Below are positions 18,262-26,523 of a DNA stretch of 47,219 nt, in pieces. The position numbers were made by a program, and so were the translations under genes. Origin of the DNA: Thaumasiovibrio sp043421945 (GTDB taxonomy: Bacteria; Pseudomonadota; Gammaproteobacteria; Enterobacterales; Vibrionaceae); assembly GCA_043421945.1 (NCBI GenBank), contig JBHOGO010000027.1:1-47219 (forward strand), read 5' to 3'. Within the stretch, counting starts at the first letter, position 1. Every line of letters starts with the position of its first letter. The notes below the pieces were generated by a model that was given only the letters and a program-made list of their open reading frames with translations, was not told where the DNA came from and made no database searches.

Positions 18262-19414
18262 TAGCAGTGAAACTGCTGTGCCATGGCTTGTCTGGTCGCC
18301 ACAGCAAAATGAAGTGATTGCTTCGGGTACTCTTGGTTCAATGGCCAATCTGGCTGACCTGAAAGAGTATGCTTCGCAACGCCAAATTATCGTAATGGTA
18401 GATGCTGCGGCGATGGTATTAACGTCTGTTACCCTTCCCCCTGGAAGCGGACGTCAGATTGGGCAGGTACTGCCGTTTCTGTTAGAAGAAGAGCTATCAC
18501 AAGATGTCGATAGCCTACATATTCAATTGCTTGCTAAGCGAGGTGACCAAGGTCATGTTGCTGTGGTTGAGCGTCGATTAATGGCATTATGGTTAGCTGC
18601 GCTGGCTGATGCTGGCATGAATGCGAAACAGTTTACTCCCGACTGTCTTTGTCTGCCACTGCGTGATGGCAGTACGACAGCGGCTGAGTTGGAAGGGCAG
18701 TGGTTGATGCGCAACTCTGAGCATCAAGGTGCAGCTATCGACCCTGAGTGGTTGTCACTATGGCTGAATGACGAAAGCCAAGTATCGCATTTCACCCCTG
18801 CGCCAGAGAGCAAAGTTGGTGAATGGCAAGCGGAAACGCCTGAGCTGGTAATGCAACTATTAACGCAAGGGGCTATCAGTAGCAGTGTAAACCTGCTGAC
18901 GGCGGAATATCGCCAACAACCAAGCTGGAAGAAGCACCTGCTACCATGGCGTAAAGTCGCTGTTGTCGCGGGGTTATGGTTAGCGATTCTTGCAGGTGAC
19001 TATGGCTTAGGTATTTATCGTCACGAGCAACTCGCGTCGCAATACCGTGAAGAGAGCGAACGCATATTCCGTCAGGTATTCCCATCCATCCAACGGATTC
19101 CGAACCACTCTTGGATGCGACGCCAAATGGATTCTGAGCTTTCTCGCTTGACGGGTGAAGGGAGCAGTGAAGGTATTCTACCTTGGCTTGCCGAATTGGC
19201 GCCGAGTTTAGCGCAGCATCCACAGTTTTCAATTAGCTCTTTGCGCTATGACCAGAATCGTAGCGAGCTACGCCTTCAAGCTGAAGCGGATGACTTTGGG
19301 CCATTTGAACAGATGCGATCGCTGCTGTCTGAAGAGTATATTGTCGAGCAAGGCCAGTTGAATCGTAGAGATGATAAAGTACAAGGGATGTTAACCCTGC
19401 GGAGGAAGTCATGA
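18230..19414 (+). CDS. gspL: Type II secretion protein GspL
   Basis: The bitopic inner-membrane protein has 394 residues. The start is the GTG at 18230, five bases after GGAGG, giving SEFLTIRLS at the N-terminus as in V. cholerae EpsL. The cytoplasmic actin-like part (1-240) binds GspE. One membrane span lies at about 245-262 (VAVVAGLWLAILAGDYG), followed by a periplasmic ferredoxin-like domain. It recruits the ATPase to the platform. It begins 32 bases inside gspK and ends with a four-base overlap on gspM. Confidence 0.95.
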   Translation: MSEFLTIRLSNSSETAVPWLVWSPQQNEVIASGTLGSMANLADLKEYASQRQIIVMVDAAAMVLTSVTLPPGSGRQIGQVLPFLLEEELSQDVDSLHIQLLAKRGDQGHVAVVERRLMALWLAALADAGMNAKQFTPDCLCLPLRDGSTTAAELEGQWLMRNSEHQGAAIDPEWLSLWLNDESQVSHFTPAPESKVGEWQAETPELVMQLLTQGAISSSVNLLTAEYRQQPSWKKHLLPWRKVAVVAGLWLAILAGDYGLGIYRHEQLASQYREESERIFRQVFPSIQRIPNHSWMRRQMDSELSRLTGEGSSEGILPWLAELAPSLAQHPQFSISSLRYDQNRSELRLQAEADDFGPFEQMRSLLSEEYIVEQGQLNRRDDKVQGMLTLRRKS

Positions 19415-19884
19415 AGCAGTGGTGGAGTAGTATCAGCGAACGTGAGCAGCGTTTAGTCCTTGGCTTGAGCTTAGTGCTATTCATTGGCGGTCTGTACTGG
19501 GGGCTTTGGCAGCCGATTACCGCGAGAGCACAGGCAGCAGAAAATGCTGTCTCTAGTCAGCGCAGTCAGCTTAACTGGGTACAAGACTCAGCGAACAAGA
19601 TTATTGCGAATCGTGGTGAGGGAAGTACCTCTGAAATTAGTGATACGGGGTTGAGCCAAGTCGTGAATGAAACGGCAAGGCGCTACCGTGTTGAAGTGAT
19701 CCGCATGCAGCCTCGTAATGAGGAGCTACAAGTGTGGGTTCAGCCGTTAGCGTATGATGATTTGCTTAGCTGGTTGTCTCATTTGCGAGAAGCTCATGGT
19801 ATTGATGCGCAGTTCTTGGATGTCACACGTGGCGAACAAAGTGGTCTTGTTGATGTGAATCGACTTCAGTTGGGGCGTGACTAA
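19411..19884 (+). CDS. gspM: Type II secretion protein GspM
   Basis: The protein has 157 residues. A short cytoplasmic tail and one membrane span (about 17-36, VLGLSLVLFIGGLYWGL) are followed by a periplasmic ferredoxin-like domain. GspM pairs with GspL in the inner-membrane platform and stabilises it. The ATG overlaps the gspL TGA. Confidence 0.94.
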   Translation: MKQWWSSISEREQRLVLGLSLVLFIGGLYWGLWQPITARAQAAENAVSSQRSQLNWVQDSANKIIANRGEGSTSEISDTGLSQVVNETARRYRVEVIRMQPRNEELQVWVQPLAYDDLLSWLSHLREAHGIDAQFLDVTRGEQSGLVDVNRLQLGRD

Positions 19885-19885
19885 C

Positions 19886-20644
19886 GTGAAATTCAAACTA
19901 TTTACTGCATTCAGTTTCTTTGTTGTGTTACTGCTCAGTGCCGTTATTCACATGCCGGTGTCGTGGGTGTATCAACAGCTACCGCCTGTGCGTGGATTAG
20001 AAGTAGAGGGCCTACAAGGCACTCTATGGCAAGGTCGAGCGTCAAATATTCGCTTTGAGCGTGAGAACATCGGCCAAGTAAACTGGCAGTTATCACCGCT
20101 TAAGTTACTCACGGCAAACCTTCAGTATTCTGTACGCTTTGGCCGTGGTAGTGATCTCGGTATCTTAGGGCGAGGCATTGTCGGCTATGACCTGACAGGA
20201 CCTTACGCAAACAATGTTGTCGCGTCGCTACCAGCCAATAAATTGCTGGATTACTCTCCGATGCCTCTTCCTGTTGATATTGGTGGAAGCTTAGAGTTGG
20301 CGGTAGAAGATTACCGCTGGACGATGCCTTATTGCCAAGAGCTTAATGGTGAGTTGGTTTGGCAAGCGGGTGAAGTGGGTACGCCGCTTGGCAGTATCGA
20401 CCCGGGTACAGCTATCGCAACGCTAGGGTGCCAAAGTGGAGCTGTTACTGCCGAAGCTGTGCAACGCTCTGATGCGTTAAACAGTGATTGGTCTGTCGAG
20501 CTTAAGCCTGATCAGCGTTATTCACTGGAGGGCGGTTTTACTCCAGACAGCGCATTTCCTGCCAGCTTACGTAGCCAGCTAGGCTTTGTTGGCCGCCCTG
20601 ATAGTAGTGGCCGATACCCGATCAAATTCACTGGTCGCCTTTAA
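19886..20644 (+). CDS. gspN: Type II secretion protein GspN
   Basis: The protein has 252 residues, with one N-terminal membrane span (about 5-25) and a beta-rich periplasmic part containing the GspN pattern GLEVEGLQGTLWQGRA. GspN is present in only some type II systems and its role is not settled. The preferred start is GTG at 19886, one base after the gspM stop. A GTG at 19877 would add three residues. It is the last gene of the operon, followed by a long hairpin at 20651-20690. Confidence 0.92.
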   Translation: MKFKLFTAFSFFVVLLLSAVIHMPVSWVYQQLPPVRGLEVEGLQGTLWQGRASNIRFERENIGQVNWQLSPLKLLTANLQYSVRFGRGSDLGILGRGIVGYDLTGPYANNVVASLPANKLLDYSPMPLPVDIGGSLELAVEDYRWTMPYCQELNGELVWQAGEVGTPLGSIDPGTAIATLGCQSGAVTAEAVQRSDALNSDWSVELKPDQRYSLEGGFTPDSAFPASLRSQLGFVGRPDSSGRYPIKFTGRL

Positions 20645-20650
20645 CCTCGA

Positions 20651-20690
20651 TTCACCGAGGCAATTGAAAAATTCGAATTGCTTCGGTGAA
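20651..20690 (+). terminator. Hairpin ending the gsp operon
   Basis: Two 15-base arms (TTCACCGAGGCAATT and AATTGCTTCGGTGAA) pair with a single G-U wobble around a ten-base loop. The downstream T-run is poor (TGTTTC), so this may act as a 3'-end stabiliser as well as a terminator. Confidence 0.65.
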
Positions 20691-20793
20691 TGTTTCAACC
20701 TCTCATATCTTTAATCATTTTTGTAGAAAGAGCTTTATTTCAGCGCCGACATGCCCTTAAATGATCTCTAAGGCAAAGGCGACAGGAAGCGGC

Positions 20794-21351
20794 ATGACAC
20801 AGCAAAAACCCCTTATCCTCTCTCAACAGATAGTTGCTCAATCGCGTCTATTTAAAGTTGAATCTCTTGAACTCCGTTTTTCTAACGGTGTTGAACGTAC
20901 CTATGAACGAATGAAGCCTTCTGGTCGGCATGCTGTCATGATTGTGCCGGTGACTGAACAAGGTGACTTTTTACTGATACGGGAATACGCCGCAGGGACC
21001 GAAAGCTACGAGCTTGGTTTTCCTAAAGGGTTAATTGATGAAGGTGAAACCGTTTTAGAAGCTGCTAATAGAGAGCTAAAGGAAGAGATAGGGTTTGGTG
21101 CTACATCATTGGTGCCATTAAAAGAAGTCGTGCTCGCCCCCTCCTATTTTTCAAGCCACATGACCATACTGCTTGCGACCGGTCTTTACCCGGAAACACT
21201 TGAAGGTGATGAGCCAGAGCCGTTGCAGATTGTTAAGTGGCCAGTGGCTCAATCTGATGAGTTAGTGACTCACGTTGATTTTGCCGAAGCACGGAGCATT
21301 GTTGGGCTGATGCTGGCGAAAAAATACTTATTAGAGAAGGATAACTCATGA
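20794..21351 (+). CDS. nudE: ADP compounds hydrolase NudE
   Basis: The Nudix hydrolase has 185 residues. The Nudix box is complete: G-x5-E-x7-RELKEEIGF (starting at GLIDEGE, near residue 86). NudE hydrolyses ADP-ribose, NADH and related dinucleotides in the cytosol. The start is the ATG at 20794, six bases after AGGA, which gives the family's usual length. An in-frame ATG at 20761 is less likely. Its TGA overlaps the cysQ ATG (ATGA), so the two genes are co-translated, an arrangement also found near gsp genes in V. cholerae as far as I recall. Confidence 0.94.
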   Translation: MTQQKPLILSQQIVAQSRLFKVESLELRFSNGVERTYERMKPSGRHAVMIVPVTEQGDFLLIREYAAGTESYELGFPKGLIDEGETVLEAANRELKEEIGFGATSLVPLKEVVLAPSYFSSHMTILLATGLYPETLEGDEPEPLQIVKWPVAQSDELVTHVDFAEARSIVGLMLAKKYLLEKDNS

Positions 21352-22175
21352 GTCTTCAAGAATACCTGCCTTCAGTGATTGATATTGCACGTGAAGCAGG
21401 CAAAACAATTCTCGAAATATACGAGCAAGGTGACTTTGAGAAGCAGACAAAGAGTGACGATACGCCAGTCACCAGTGCCGATCTTGCCGCTCACAAATTA
21501 ATTAATGCACGACTCAGTGCGCTTACCCCAGACATCCCTGTGCTCTCTGAAGAAGCGGCAGGCGTGCCACTGCAAGAGCGTGCCGAGTGGGAGCGTTACT
21601 GGTTAGTTGATCCCCTCGATGGAACCCAAGAGTTCATTGCTGGTAGCGGTGACTTCGCAACCATTATTGCATTGATTGAAAATAATCGCCCAGTGATGGG
21701 GGTCGTTTATGGCCCGGTTTCAGATGTGGTTTATTATGCGACCCAAGGCGATGGCGCATTTAAAATCACTGAAGATGAGGGCACCATTGAGATCACCACG
21801 CATATTCACCGACAAGATACGCGCAATATTGCTGTTGCAATTAGTCGTCGCCAGAATATCAGTGCTATCACCGACCGTCTTGATCCTGCTTGGAATTACC
21901 ACCTCGTCCCACTAGGCTCTGCGGCATTAAAGGCGTGTTTAGTGGCTGAAGGTACTGTGGATTGTTATCTTCGTTTGGGACCGACGGGGGAGTGGGATAC
22001 AGCTGCCACGCAGTGTATTGTGGAAGAAGCGGGGGGGAGGATTCTTAATACGCATTTGAATCCGCTTTCATACAACGAGCGAGAAACGCTAGAGAACCCC
22101 AACTTCATCACGTTGGGCGATGCAACGTTACCATGGTCTTCAATCTTGACGCCTGATGATAGGTTACTGACATAA
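21348..22175 (+). CDS. cysQ: 3'(2'),5'-bisphosphate nucleotidase CysQ
   Basis: The protein has 275 residues. It converts 3'-phosphoadenosine 5'-phosphate (PAP) to AMP and phosphate, clearing a by-product of sulfate assimilation. The inositol-monophosphatase-type metal motifs are present: SEEA near 64-67, DPLDGTQEF near 88-96, and WDTAATQCIVEEAGG near 216-230. It is coupled to nudE by a four-base overlap. A clear terminator follows at 22209-22231. Confidence 0.96.
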   Translation: MSLQEYLPSVIDIAREAGKTILEIYEQGDFEKQTKSDDTPVTSADLAAHKLINARLSALTPDIPVLSEEAAGVPLQERAEWERYWLVDPLDGTQEFIAGSGDFATIIALIENNRPVMGVVYGPVSDVVYYATQGDGAFKITEDEGTIEITTHIHRQDTRNIAVAISRRQNISAITDRLDPAWNYHLVPLGSAALKACLVAEGTVDCYLRLGPTGEWDTAATQCIVEEAGGRILNTHLNPLSYNERETLENPNFITLGDATLPWSSILTPDDRLLT

Positions 22176-22208
22176 GCTTAGCCGTTGTCTTAAATCGCAT
22201 CTTATTTA

Positions 22209-22231
22209 GCGCACCGTTTGGTGCGCTTTTT
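22209..22231 (+). terminator. Terminator of nudE-cysQ
   Basis: GCGCACC and GGTGCGC form a 7-bp stem with a GTTT loop, followed by five Ts. It lies 34 bp after the cysQ stop, and the repeat array begins 35 bp further on. Confidence 0.88.
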
Positions 22232-22265
22232 GTTGGGCGTTTTGTTAGGTATTGGAGAGACCGTA

Positions 22266-22580
22266 CAGGCTTTAGTGCTTTTGATACACAGTAGCTCAAA
22301 AGGTTGTGTGCAGGCTTTAGTGCTTTTGATACACGGGAGCTCAAAATGTTGCGTGCAGGCTTTAGTGCTTTTGATACACGGCAGCTCAAAAGGTCGCGTA
22401 CAGGCTTTAGTGCTTTTGATACACGGCAGCTCAAAAGGTCGCGTACAGGCTTTAGTGCTTTTGATACACGACAGCTCAAAAGGTTGTGTGCAGGCTTTAG
22501 TGCTTTTGATACACGGCAGCTCAAAAGGTCGTGTACAGGCTTTATTGCTTTTGATACACGATAACTCAAAAGGTCGATAT
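22266..22580. repeat. Seven-copy 45-bp tandem repeat array
   Basis: Copies start at 22266, 22311, 22356, 22401, 22446, 22491 and 22536, each exactly 45 bp with no spacer. Copies 3 and 4 are identical. The first and last copies are the most divergent. Variation concentrates at unit positions 25-28 and 40-45. Every unit contains CTTTTGA and TCAAAAG (unit positions 13-19 and 31-37), which can pair into a 7-bp hairpin with an 11-base loop; copy 2 loses one pair. Because 45 is divisible by three, three reading frames stay open across much of the array. None of them has a credible start or ribosome-binding site. Confidence 0.97.
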
Positions 22581-22632
22581 GAGCATAAAAACCGTGGCTG
22601 CAGGAGTGCTACGGTGGAGCAGAAGCAATAAA

Positions 22633-22656
22633 AAAGCGTACTCGAAAGTACGCTTT
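22633..22656 (-). terminator. Terminator of plsB
   Basis: The stem AAAGCGTAC with GTACGCTTT closes a six-base loop. On the minus strand it runs into a T-tract ending TTTATTG, so it should end transcripts coming from plsB before they reach the repeat array. Confidence 0.75.
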
Positions 22657-22680
22657 AGTCTTTAAGCTGAGCCTCTCCTC

Positions 22681-22784
22681 GCTTCACCTCACATTAGCTT
22701 GGTGAAGCGACTTCGCTATCTGGCCTTGATAACTGACTTCGTTAACTGTTTTTGTTAACAACAGAGCTAAGCGAGGTTACTCGC
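22681..22784. repeat. Cluster of inverted repeats downstream of plsB
   Basis: Three dyads lie close together: GCTTCACC/GGTGAAGC (22681-22708, 12-base loop), two copies of the palindrome GTTAAC (22741-22746 and 22754-22759), and GCGAG-GTTA-CTCGC (22771-22784), which is five bases from the plsB stop. Together with the terminator at 22633 they make this 3' region unusually rich in structure. Confidence 0.7.
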
Positions 22785-22788
22785 TATA

Positions 22789-25215
22789 TTATTCGTCATC
22801 TTTATTCATGACAGCTTGAATTGTCAGCTTCACTTCCGGCGAGACGAGCCCACCGAGAGTCGCGCCAAGGTTCTCTAATGGCTTCGCAATGGCTTGACCC
22901 TCGCTATTGAGGTAGCCCTGCTCACGCAAAGTGCGAACTAAAATTGAGAACACGCCTTTATCAAAGAACTCAGGGGCGTTGATACCATGTAGGCGGCTTA
23001 AACGCTGTGCAAGTACTTGGCTCTGCTGTTCAAGATCACTACGGAGAATCTCTGGTTCAGCATTCAGTAGCGTCACCGTAATGGCGTAACGTTGCAGTGT
23101 TTCACTGATGGTGCGAGCAAGCAATTGCAGTGGACCAATACGAGTTTGGTTCAAGCTAATGTGCATACCGTCGAACTCAATTAAGCGTTGGCGGATAAGC
23201 TCATTCAGCGACTTCTCTACGACATCATTGAGCTCGTTGTGCTCAAAGCGCAAGAATAGCTCTGCTTTTAAGAACGGGTAGAGTAACTCTATCTGCTCTT
23301 GAAGCTCGTCCATTGTTAAGCTGTGATGTTGAACAACGATATGCGAAATCAGGGCAGGGATCGCAAACAGGTGGATAATGTTGTTGCGATAGTACGTCAT
23401 TAAGATCGACTGCTCGCGATCCAATGAAATAATGTCACCTAAATTATCGCTATCAATAACAAACTTATCGAGTGACTCGGCATGGGAGACTAATTCACTT
23501 GCTGTGCTATCCGGTACCGTAACTTCCTTCGAATAAGGGGTATTGCGTAATAGCTGTAAGTAGCAATCGACCTGTGCTTCCAGTGACTCTCGACTTAATG
23601 CTCGCTGACGTGATGATGATAATGCCAGCGCGCAGAGTGTCATGGCATTTGCGGCAGCAGCATCGTTAATGTGCGTCATCATTTTTTCAGCAAGCTTATT
23701 GACCGTCGGCACCATCCATTGTGGTTTCGCGGGCTCAATCGGGTTAATGTCTTCGCGCCACTCAGGGACTTCGTCATTGAGGAACTGATTGATCGAAATA
23801 GGCTCGCCAAAGTTCACATAGCCTTCACCGAGATTACGCAGTTTGCGAATCATACGAAGGATCTGACCGAAGTTTTCTTTCTCTTTGCGCTTTCCACGAA
23901 GTTCTTTCGCGTAAGTACCGACTTCCATCACATGTTCGTAACCGATGTAAACCGGGACGAGTGTGACAGGGCGGTTTAAACCACGCAGCATGGCTTGAAT
24001 GGTCATTGCAAGCATGCCGGTTTTCGCTGGCAACAGACGACCAGTGCGAGAACGACCGCCTTCACTGAAGTATTCGACCGAGTACCCTTTCGCAAACAGC
24101 TCAGCAAGGTATTCGCGGAACACTGTCGAATAGAGTTTGTTGCCCTTAAAGCTACGGCGAATGAAAAATGCACCGCCACGGCGGAATATCGGCCCGGCAG
24201 GGAAGAAGTTAAGGTTGATACCAGCAGCAATATGCGGTGGCACAAGCCCTTGCTTGTACAGCACATAGGAAAGTAACAAATAGTCCATATGGCTACGGTG
24301 ACAAGGTACGTAGACAATCTCTTGGCCATCTTGTGCCAGTTGACGAACTCGCTCTGCGTTATGGATATTGATGCCTTGATAGAGGCGGTTCCATAGCCAA
24401 CTCAGAACACGGTCGCCATGCTTAACCAGTGAGTATGAGAAATCAGCAGCGATCTCTTCCATCATATCGACGGCTTCTTTACGCACTTTATCTTCACTGA
24501 CGTCGCGGTTGCGTGCTTCGTCTTGGATGACTTTCTCAATCGCTTTTGATTGAAGTAAGCGCTTAAAGAGGGCTTGGCGGTCTGGAAGTTTTGGCCCTGA
24601 GGCGACAAGTTGTTGGCGTGAAAAGTGAATTTTCGCGACACGCGCTAATTTATGCGCAATTGACTCATCAGTACCGTGATTATCTGCCATGTAGCGTAGT
24701 GATACTGGGGTACTAACACGTACCAAACAATCTCGTCCTTGCGTGACGATATTGTAGAATTTTTCCGGACCATTTAGTGGGCGAAGTTGTGGACCTTGGT
24801 CATGTTCACGGCCTGGCTTACGTCCCCATAATACCGATGCTGGTACTAATTGTACGTCGAGCTCTGAATCGGCTTGGTGAAGCTCCAAAAGTGCCTGAAA
24901 GCGTTCTAGTGATGCGGCCGGTAGGGCTGGGTCATCACCGAAGATGCTAGGACCTCGACCCACAAAGACGTAACGTTGAATACTGCTGTTATTCAACGTG
25001 AGCGGGGTAAGAGGATCTGGTAGTCCCAACTCCCGACAGCTTGTGCGTAAGGTCAATAAATCGGTAGACGATTGAAACGGCAATACGTACACAATTGGTT
25101 TATTCAGATCTAAACCTAAGTCACTGACTGGATCAGTCGGAATGGCGTTTGGTTTTACCAATAGTGATAGTGGTAGTTTCAATAGTGAATGGTAAAGGGA
25201 TAGCCCGCGTGACAT
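22789..25215 (-). CDS. plsB: Glycerol-3-phosphate acyltransferase PlsB
   Basis: The protein has 808 residues (E. coli PlsB has 807). It transfers acyl groups to sn-glycerol 3-phosphate at the inner membrane, the first step of phospholipid synthesis. The acyltransferase blocks are in order around residues 300-420: HRSHMDY (the HX4D catalytic motif), GGAFFIRRSF, FSEGGRSRTGRLL and VTLVPVYIGYE. It is transcribed divergently from dgkA, which recycles diacylglycerol, so two lipid genes share a promoter region of about 155 bp. The ATG start gives the expected N-terminus. Confidence 0.98.
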   Translation of the reverse strand: MSRGLSLYHSLLKLPLSLLVKPNAIPTDPVSDLGLDLNKPIVYVLPFQSSTDLLTLRTSCRELGLPDPLTPLTLNNSSIQRYVFVGRGPSIFGDDPALPAASLERFQALLELHQADSELDVQLVPASVLWGRKPGREHDQGPQLRPLNGPEKFYNIVTQGRDCLVRVSTPVSLRYMADNHGTDESIAHKLARVAKIHFSRQQLVASGPKLPDRQALFKRLLQSKAIEKVIQDEARNRDVSEDKVRKEAVDMMEEIAADFSYSLVKHGDRVLSWLWNRLYQGINIHNAERVRQLAQDGQEIVYVPCHRSHMDYLLLSYVLYKQGLVPPHIAAGINLNFFPAGPIFRRGGAFFIRRSFKGNKLYSTVFREYLAELFAKGYSVEYFSEGGRSRTGRLLPAKTGMLAMTIQAMLRGLNRPVTLVPVYIGYEHVMEVGTYAKELRGKRKEKENFGQILRMIRKLRNLGEGYVNFGEPISINQFLNDEVPEWREDINPIEPAKPQWMVPTVNKLAEKMMTHINDAAAANAMTLCALALSSSRQRALSRESLEAQVDCYLQLLRNTPYSKEVTVPDSTASELVSHAESLDKFVIDSDNLGDIISLDREQSILMTYYRNNIIHLFAIPALISHIVVQHHSLTMDELQEQIELLYPFLKAELFLRFEHNELNDVVEKSLNELIRQRLIEFDGMHISLNQTRIGPLQLLARTISETLQRYAITVTLLNAEPEILRSDLEQQSQVLAQRLSRLHGINAPEFFDKGVFSILVRTLREQGYLNSEGQAIAKPLENLGATLGGLVSPEVKLTIQAVMNKDDE

Positions 25216-25370
25216 GTGATTACTTGCCTCAGTTACTCTATGCGCGGCAAGGATAGCAGAAAAATATGTCTAGTTTGCAGACAAATGGCAATAAAGTGCT
25301 GCGATAGTTATCAGTAAATTGATTTGTTGAGTGTTTATTGAGCCGTATCAAATTCACAGGGAGAGTGATA

Positions 25371-25745
25371 ATGGAAAAAGCGACTGGTTTTAAACGCGTC
25401 ATCAATGCGACACGTTATTCGGCCCAAGGTTTGGTGAGTGCATGGCGATATGAAGCGGCTTTTCGACAAGAGTGCAGCCTTGCCATCATTTTGATTCCGA
25501 CGGCTATCTATCTTGATGTGGAGTCTTGGCAGCGCGTGTTGATGATTAGTTGCCTCGTATTAGTGATGATTGTTGAATTATTGAACACTGCGATTGAAGC
25601 GGCGGTGGACCGTATTGGGGATGAATATCATGAGTTAGCCGGAAGGGCGAAGGATACGGGTTCTGCCGCTGTGATGATTTCACTTATGCTTACCGCGTAT
25701 GTGTGGGGAGAGGCTTTGTGGTCTTTGTGGAAGACATCACTTTAA
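25371..25745 (+). CDS. dgkA: Diacylglycerol kinase DgkA
   Basis: The small integral-membrane kinase has 124 residues. It phosphorylates diacylglycerol to phosphatidic acid. Three membrane spans are visible (about 35-50, 55-75 and 98-118). The family signature EAAVDRIGDEYHELAGRAKDTGSAAV is split here across about residues 70-95 and contains the catalytic Glu. The start is the ATG at 25371 after GGGAGAG. An upstream in-frame TTG at 25338 would add eleven residues not expected for the family. lexA follows 97 bp downstream. Confidence 0.96.
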   Translation: MEKATGFKRVINATRYSAQGLVSAWRYEAAFRQECSLAIILIPTAIYLDVESWQRVLMISCLVLVMIVELLNTAIEAAVDRIGDEYHELAGRAKDTGSAAVMISLMLTAYVWGEALWSLWKTSL

Positions 25746-25799
25746 TCAATCGATTAATTGCAGTGATGCTGAATTAATCACTTTTCAATTGACTTAACA

Positions 25800-25815
25800 C
25801 TGGATATACTCACAG
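25800..25815. promoter_or_regulatory. SOS box 1 (LexA operator)
   Basis: CTGGATATACTCACAG matches CTGT-N8-ACAG except for one base (G at position 4). It is nearly identical to one of the two E. coli lexA operators as I remember it. Confidence 0.85.
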
Positions 25816-25819
25816 CTAA

Positions 25820-25835
25820 CTGTATAAAAAAACAG
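25820..25835. promoter_or_regulatory. SOS box 2 (LexA operator)
   Basis: CTGTATAAAAAAACAG has both half-sites, CTGT and ACAG, perfect with eight bases between. It ends seven bases before the lexA ATG, and the ribosome-binding site AGGTGAG overlaps its right edge. LexA binding here would block its own transcription. Confidence 0.93.
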
Positions 25836-25842
25836 GTGAGTT

Positions 25843-26463
25843 ATGAAACCTTTGACGCCGCGACAACAAGAAGTCTTTGATCTAATCAAAGCCCATATCG
25901 AGTCTTCGGGAATGCCTCCGACGCGAGCTGAGATCGCTCGTCAATTGGGTTTCCGCTCAGCGAATGCAGCTGAGGAACATTTAAAAGCACTGGCTAAGAA
26001 AGGTGCGATTGAAATTGTCCCGGGAGCATCTCGTGGAATTCGAATTTTGCTTGAAGCTGATAATGATGACGCTGAAGGGCTACCATTGATTGGTCAAGTA
26101 GCTGCGGGTGAGCCTATCCTCGCGCAAGAGCACGTAGAGAGCCACTACCAAGTGGATCCATCACTGTTTAAACCGAGTGCCGATTTTCTTTTACGAGTAA
26201 ACGGTATGAGTATGAAAGACATCGGTATTTTAGACGGTGATCTGCTTGCAGTGCATAAAACACAAGATGTTCGCAACGGTCAGGTTGTTGTTGCTCGTGT
26301 TGAAGATGACGTGACGGTGAAGCGCCTTGAGCAAAATGGTGCGCAAGTCCTATTACATGCCGAAAATGAAGCGTTCTCGCCGATCGTTGTTGATTTAGAG
26401 CATGAACAATTCTCGATTGAAGGGATTGCCGTTGGTGTCATTCGTAACACTGACTGGATGTAA
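25843..26463 (+). CDS. lexA: SOS repressor LexA
   Basis: The protein has 206 residues. The N-terminal winged helix-turn-helix (PTRAEIARQLGFRSANAAEEHLKAL, broken across residues 26-50) binds SOS boxes. The self-cleavage bond is Ala88-Gly89 in GQVAAGEP. The catalytic dyad is Ser123 in GMSM and Lys160 in TVKR. RecA filaments on single-stranded DNA trigger cleavage and induction of the SOS response. Two operators just upstream show autoregulation. No terminator separates it from the methyltransferase gene 60 bp downstream, so SOS read-through is possible. Confidence 0.98.
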   Translation: MKPLTPRQQEVFDLIKAHIESSGMPPTRAEIARQLGFRSANAAEEHLKALAKKGAIEIVPGASRGIRILLEADNDDAEGLPLIGQVAAGEPILAQEHVESHYQVDPSLFKPSADFLLRVNGMSMKDIGILDGDLLAVHKTQDVRNGQVVVARVEDDVTVKRLEQNGAQVLLHAENEAFSPIVVDLEHEQFSIEGIAVGVIRNTDWM

Positions 26464-26482
26464 TCGATAAAGCATTGCAATA

Positions 26483-26501
26483 GCGAATGATAGTCATTAT
26501 C
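26483..26501. promoter_or_regulatory. Candidate Fur box
   Basis: GCGAATGATAGTCATTATC matches the 19-bp Fur consensus at 16 positions by my alignment, with the core ATGATAGTCATTATC nearly perfect. It lies 22 bp before the start codon of the methyltransferase gene, where Fur bound to iron(II) would block its transcription. It also sits just after the lexA stop. Confidence 0.75.
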
Positions 26502-26523
26502 ATCTTATTTTGTGGAGGTGATA

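Noticed and set aside
22108..22569. Minus-strand repeat-protein gene
   Set aside because: It begins at TTG in the last repeat without a ribosome-binding site and runs antisense into cysQ.
22266..22580. CRISPR array
   Set aside because: Repeats abut with no unique spacers, and no cas genes are nearby.
22218..22631. Repeat-protein gene on the plus strand
   Set aside because: The only start is a TTG inside the cysQ terminator, there is no ribosome-binding site, and the frame is open because the period is a multiple of three.
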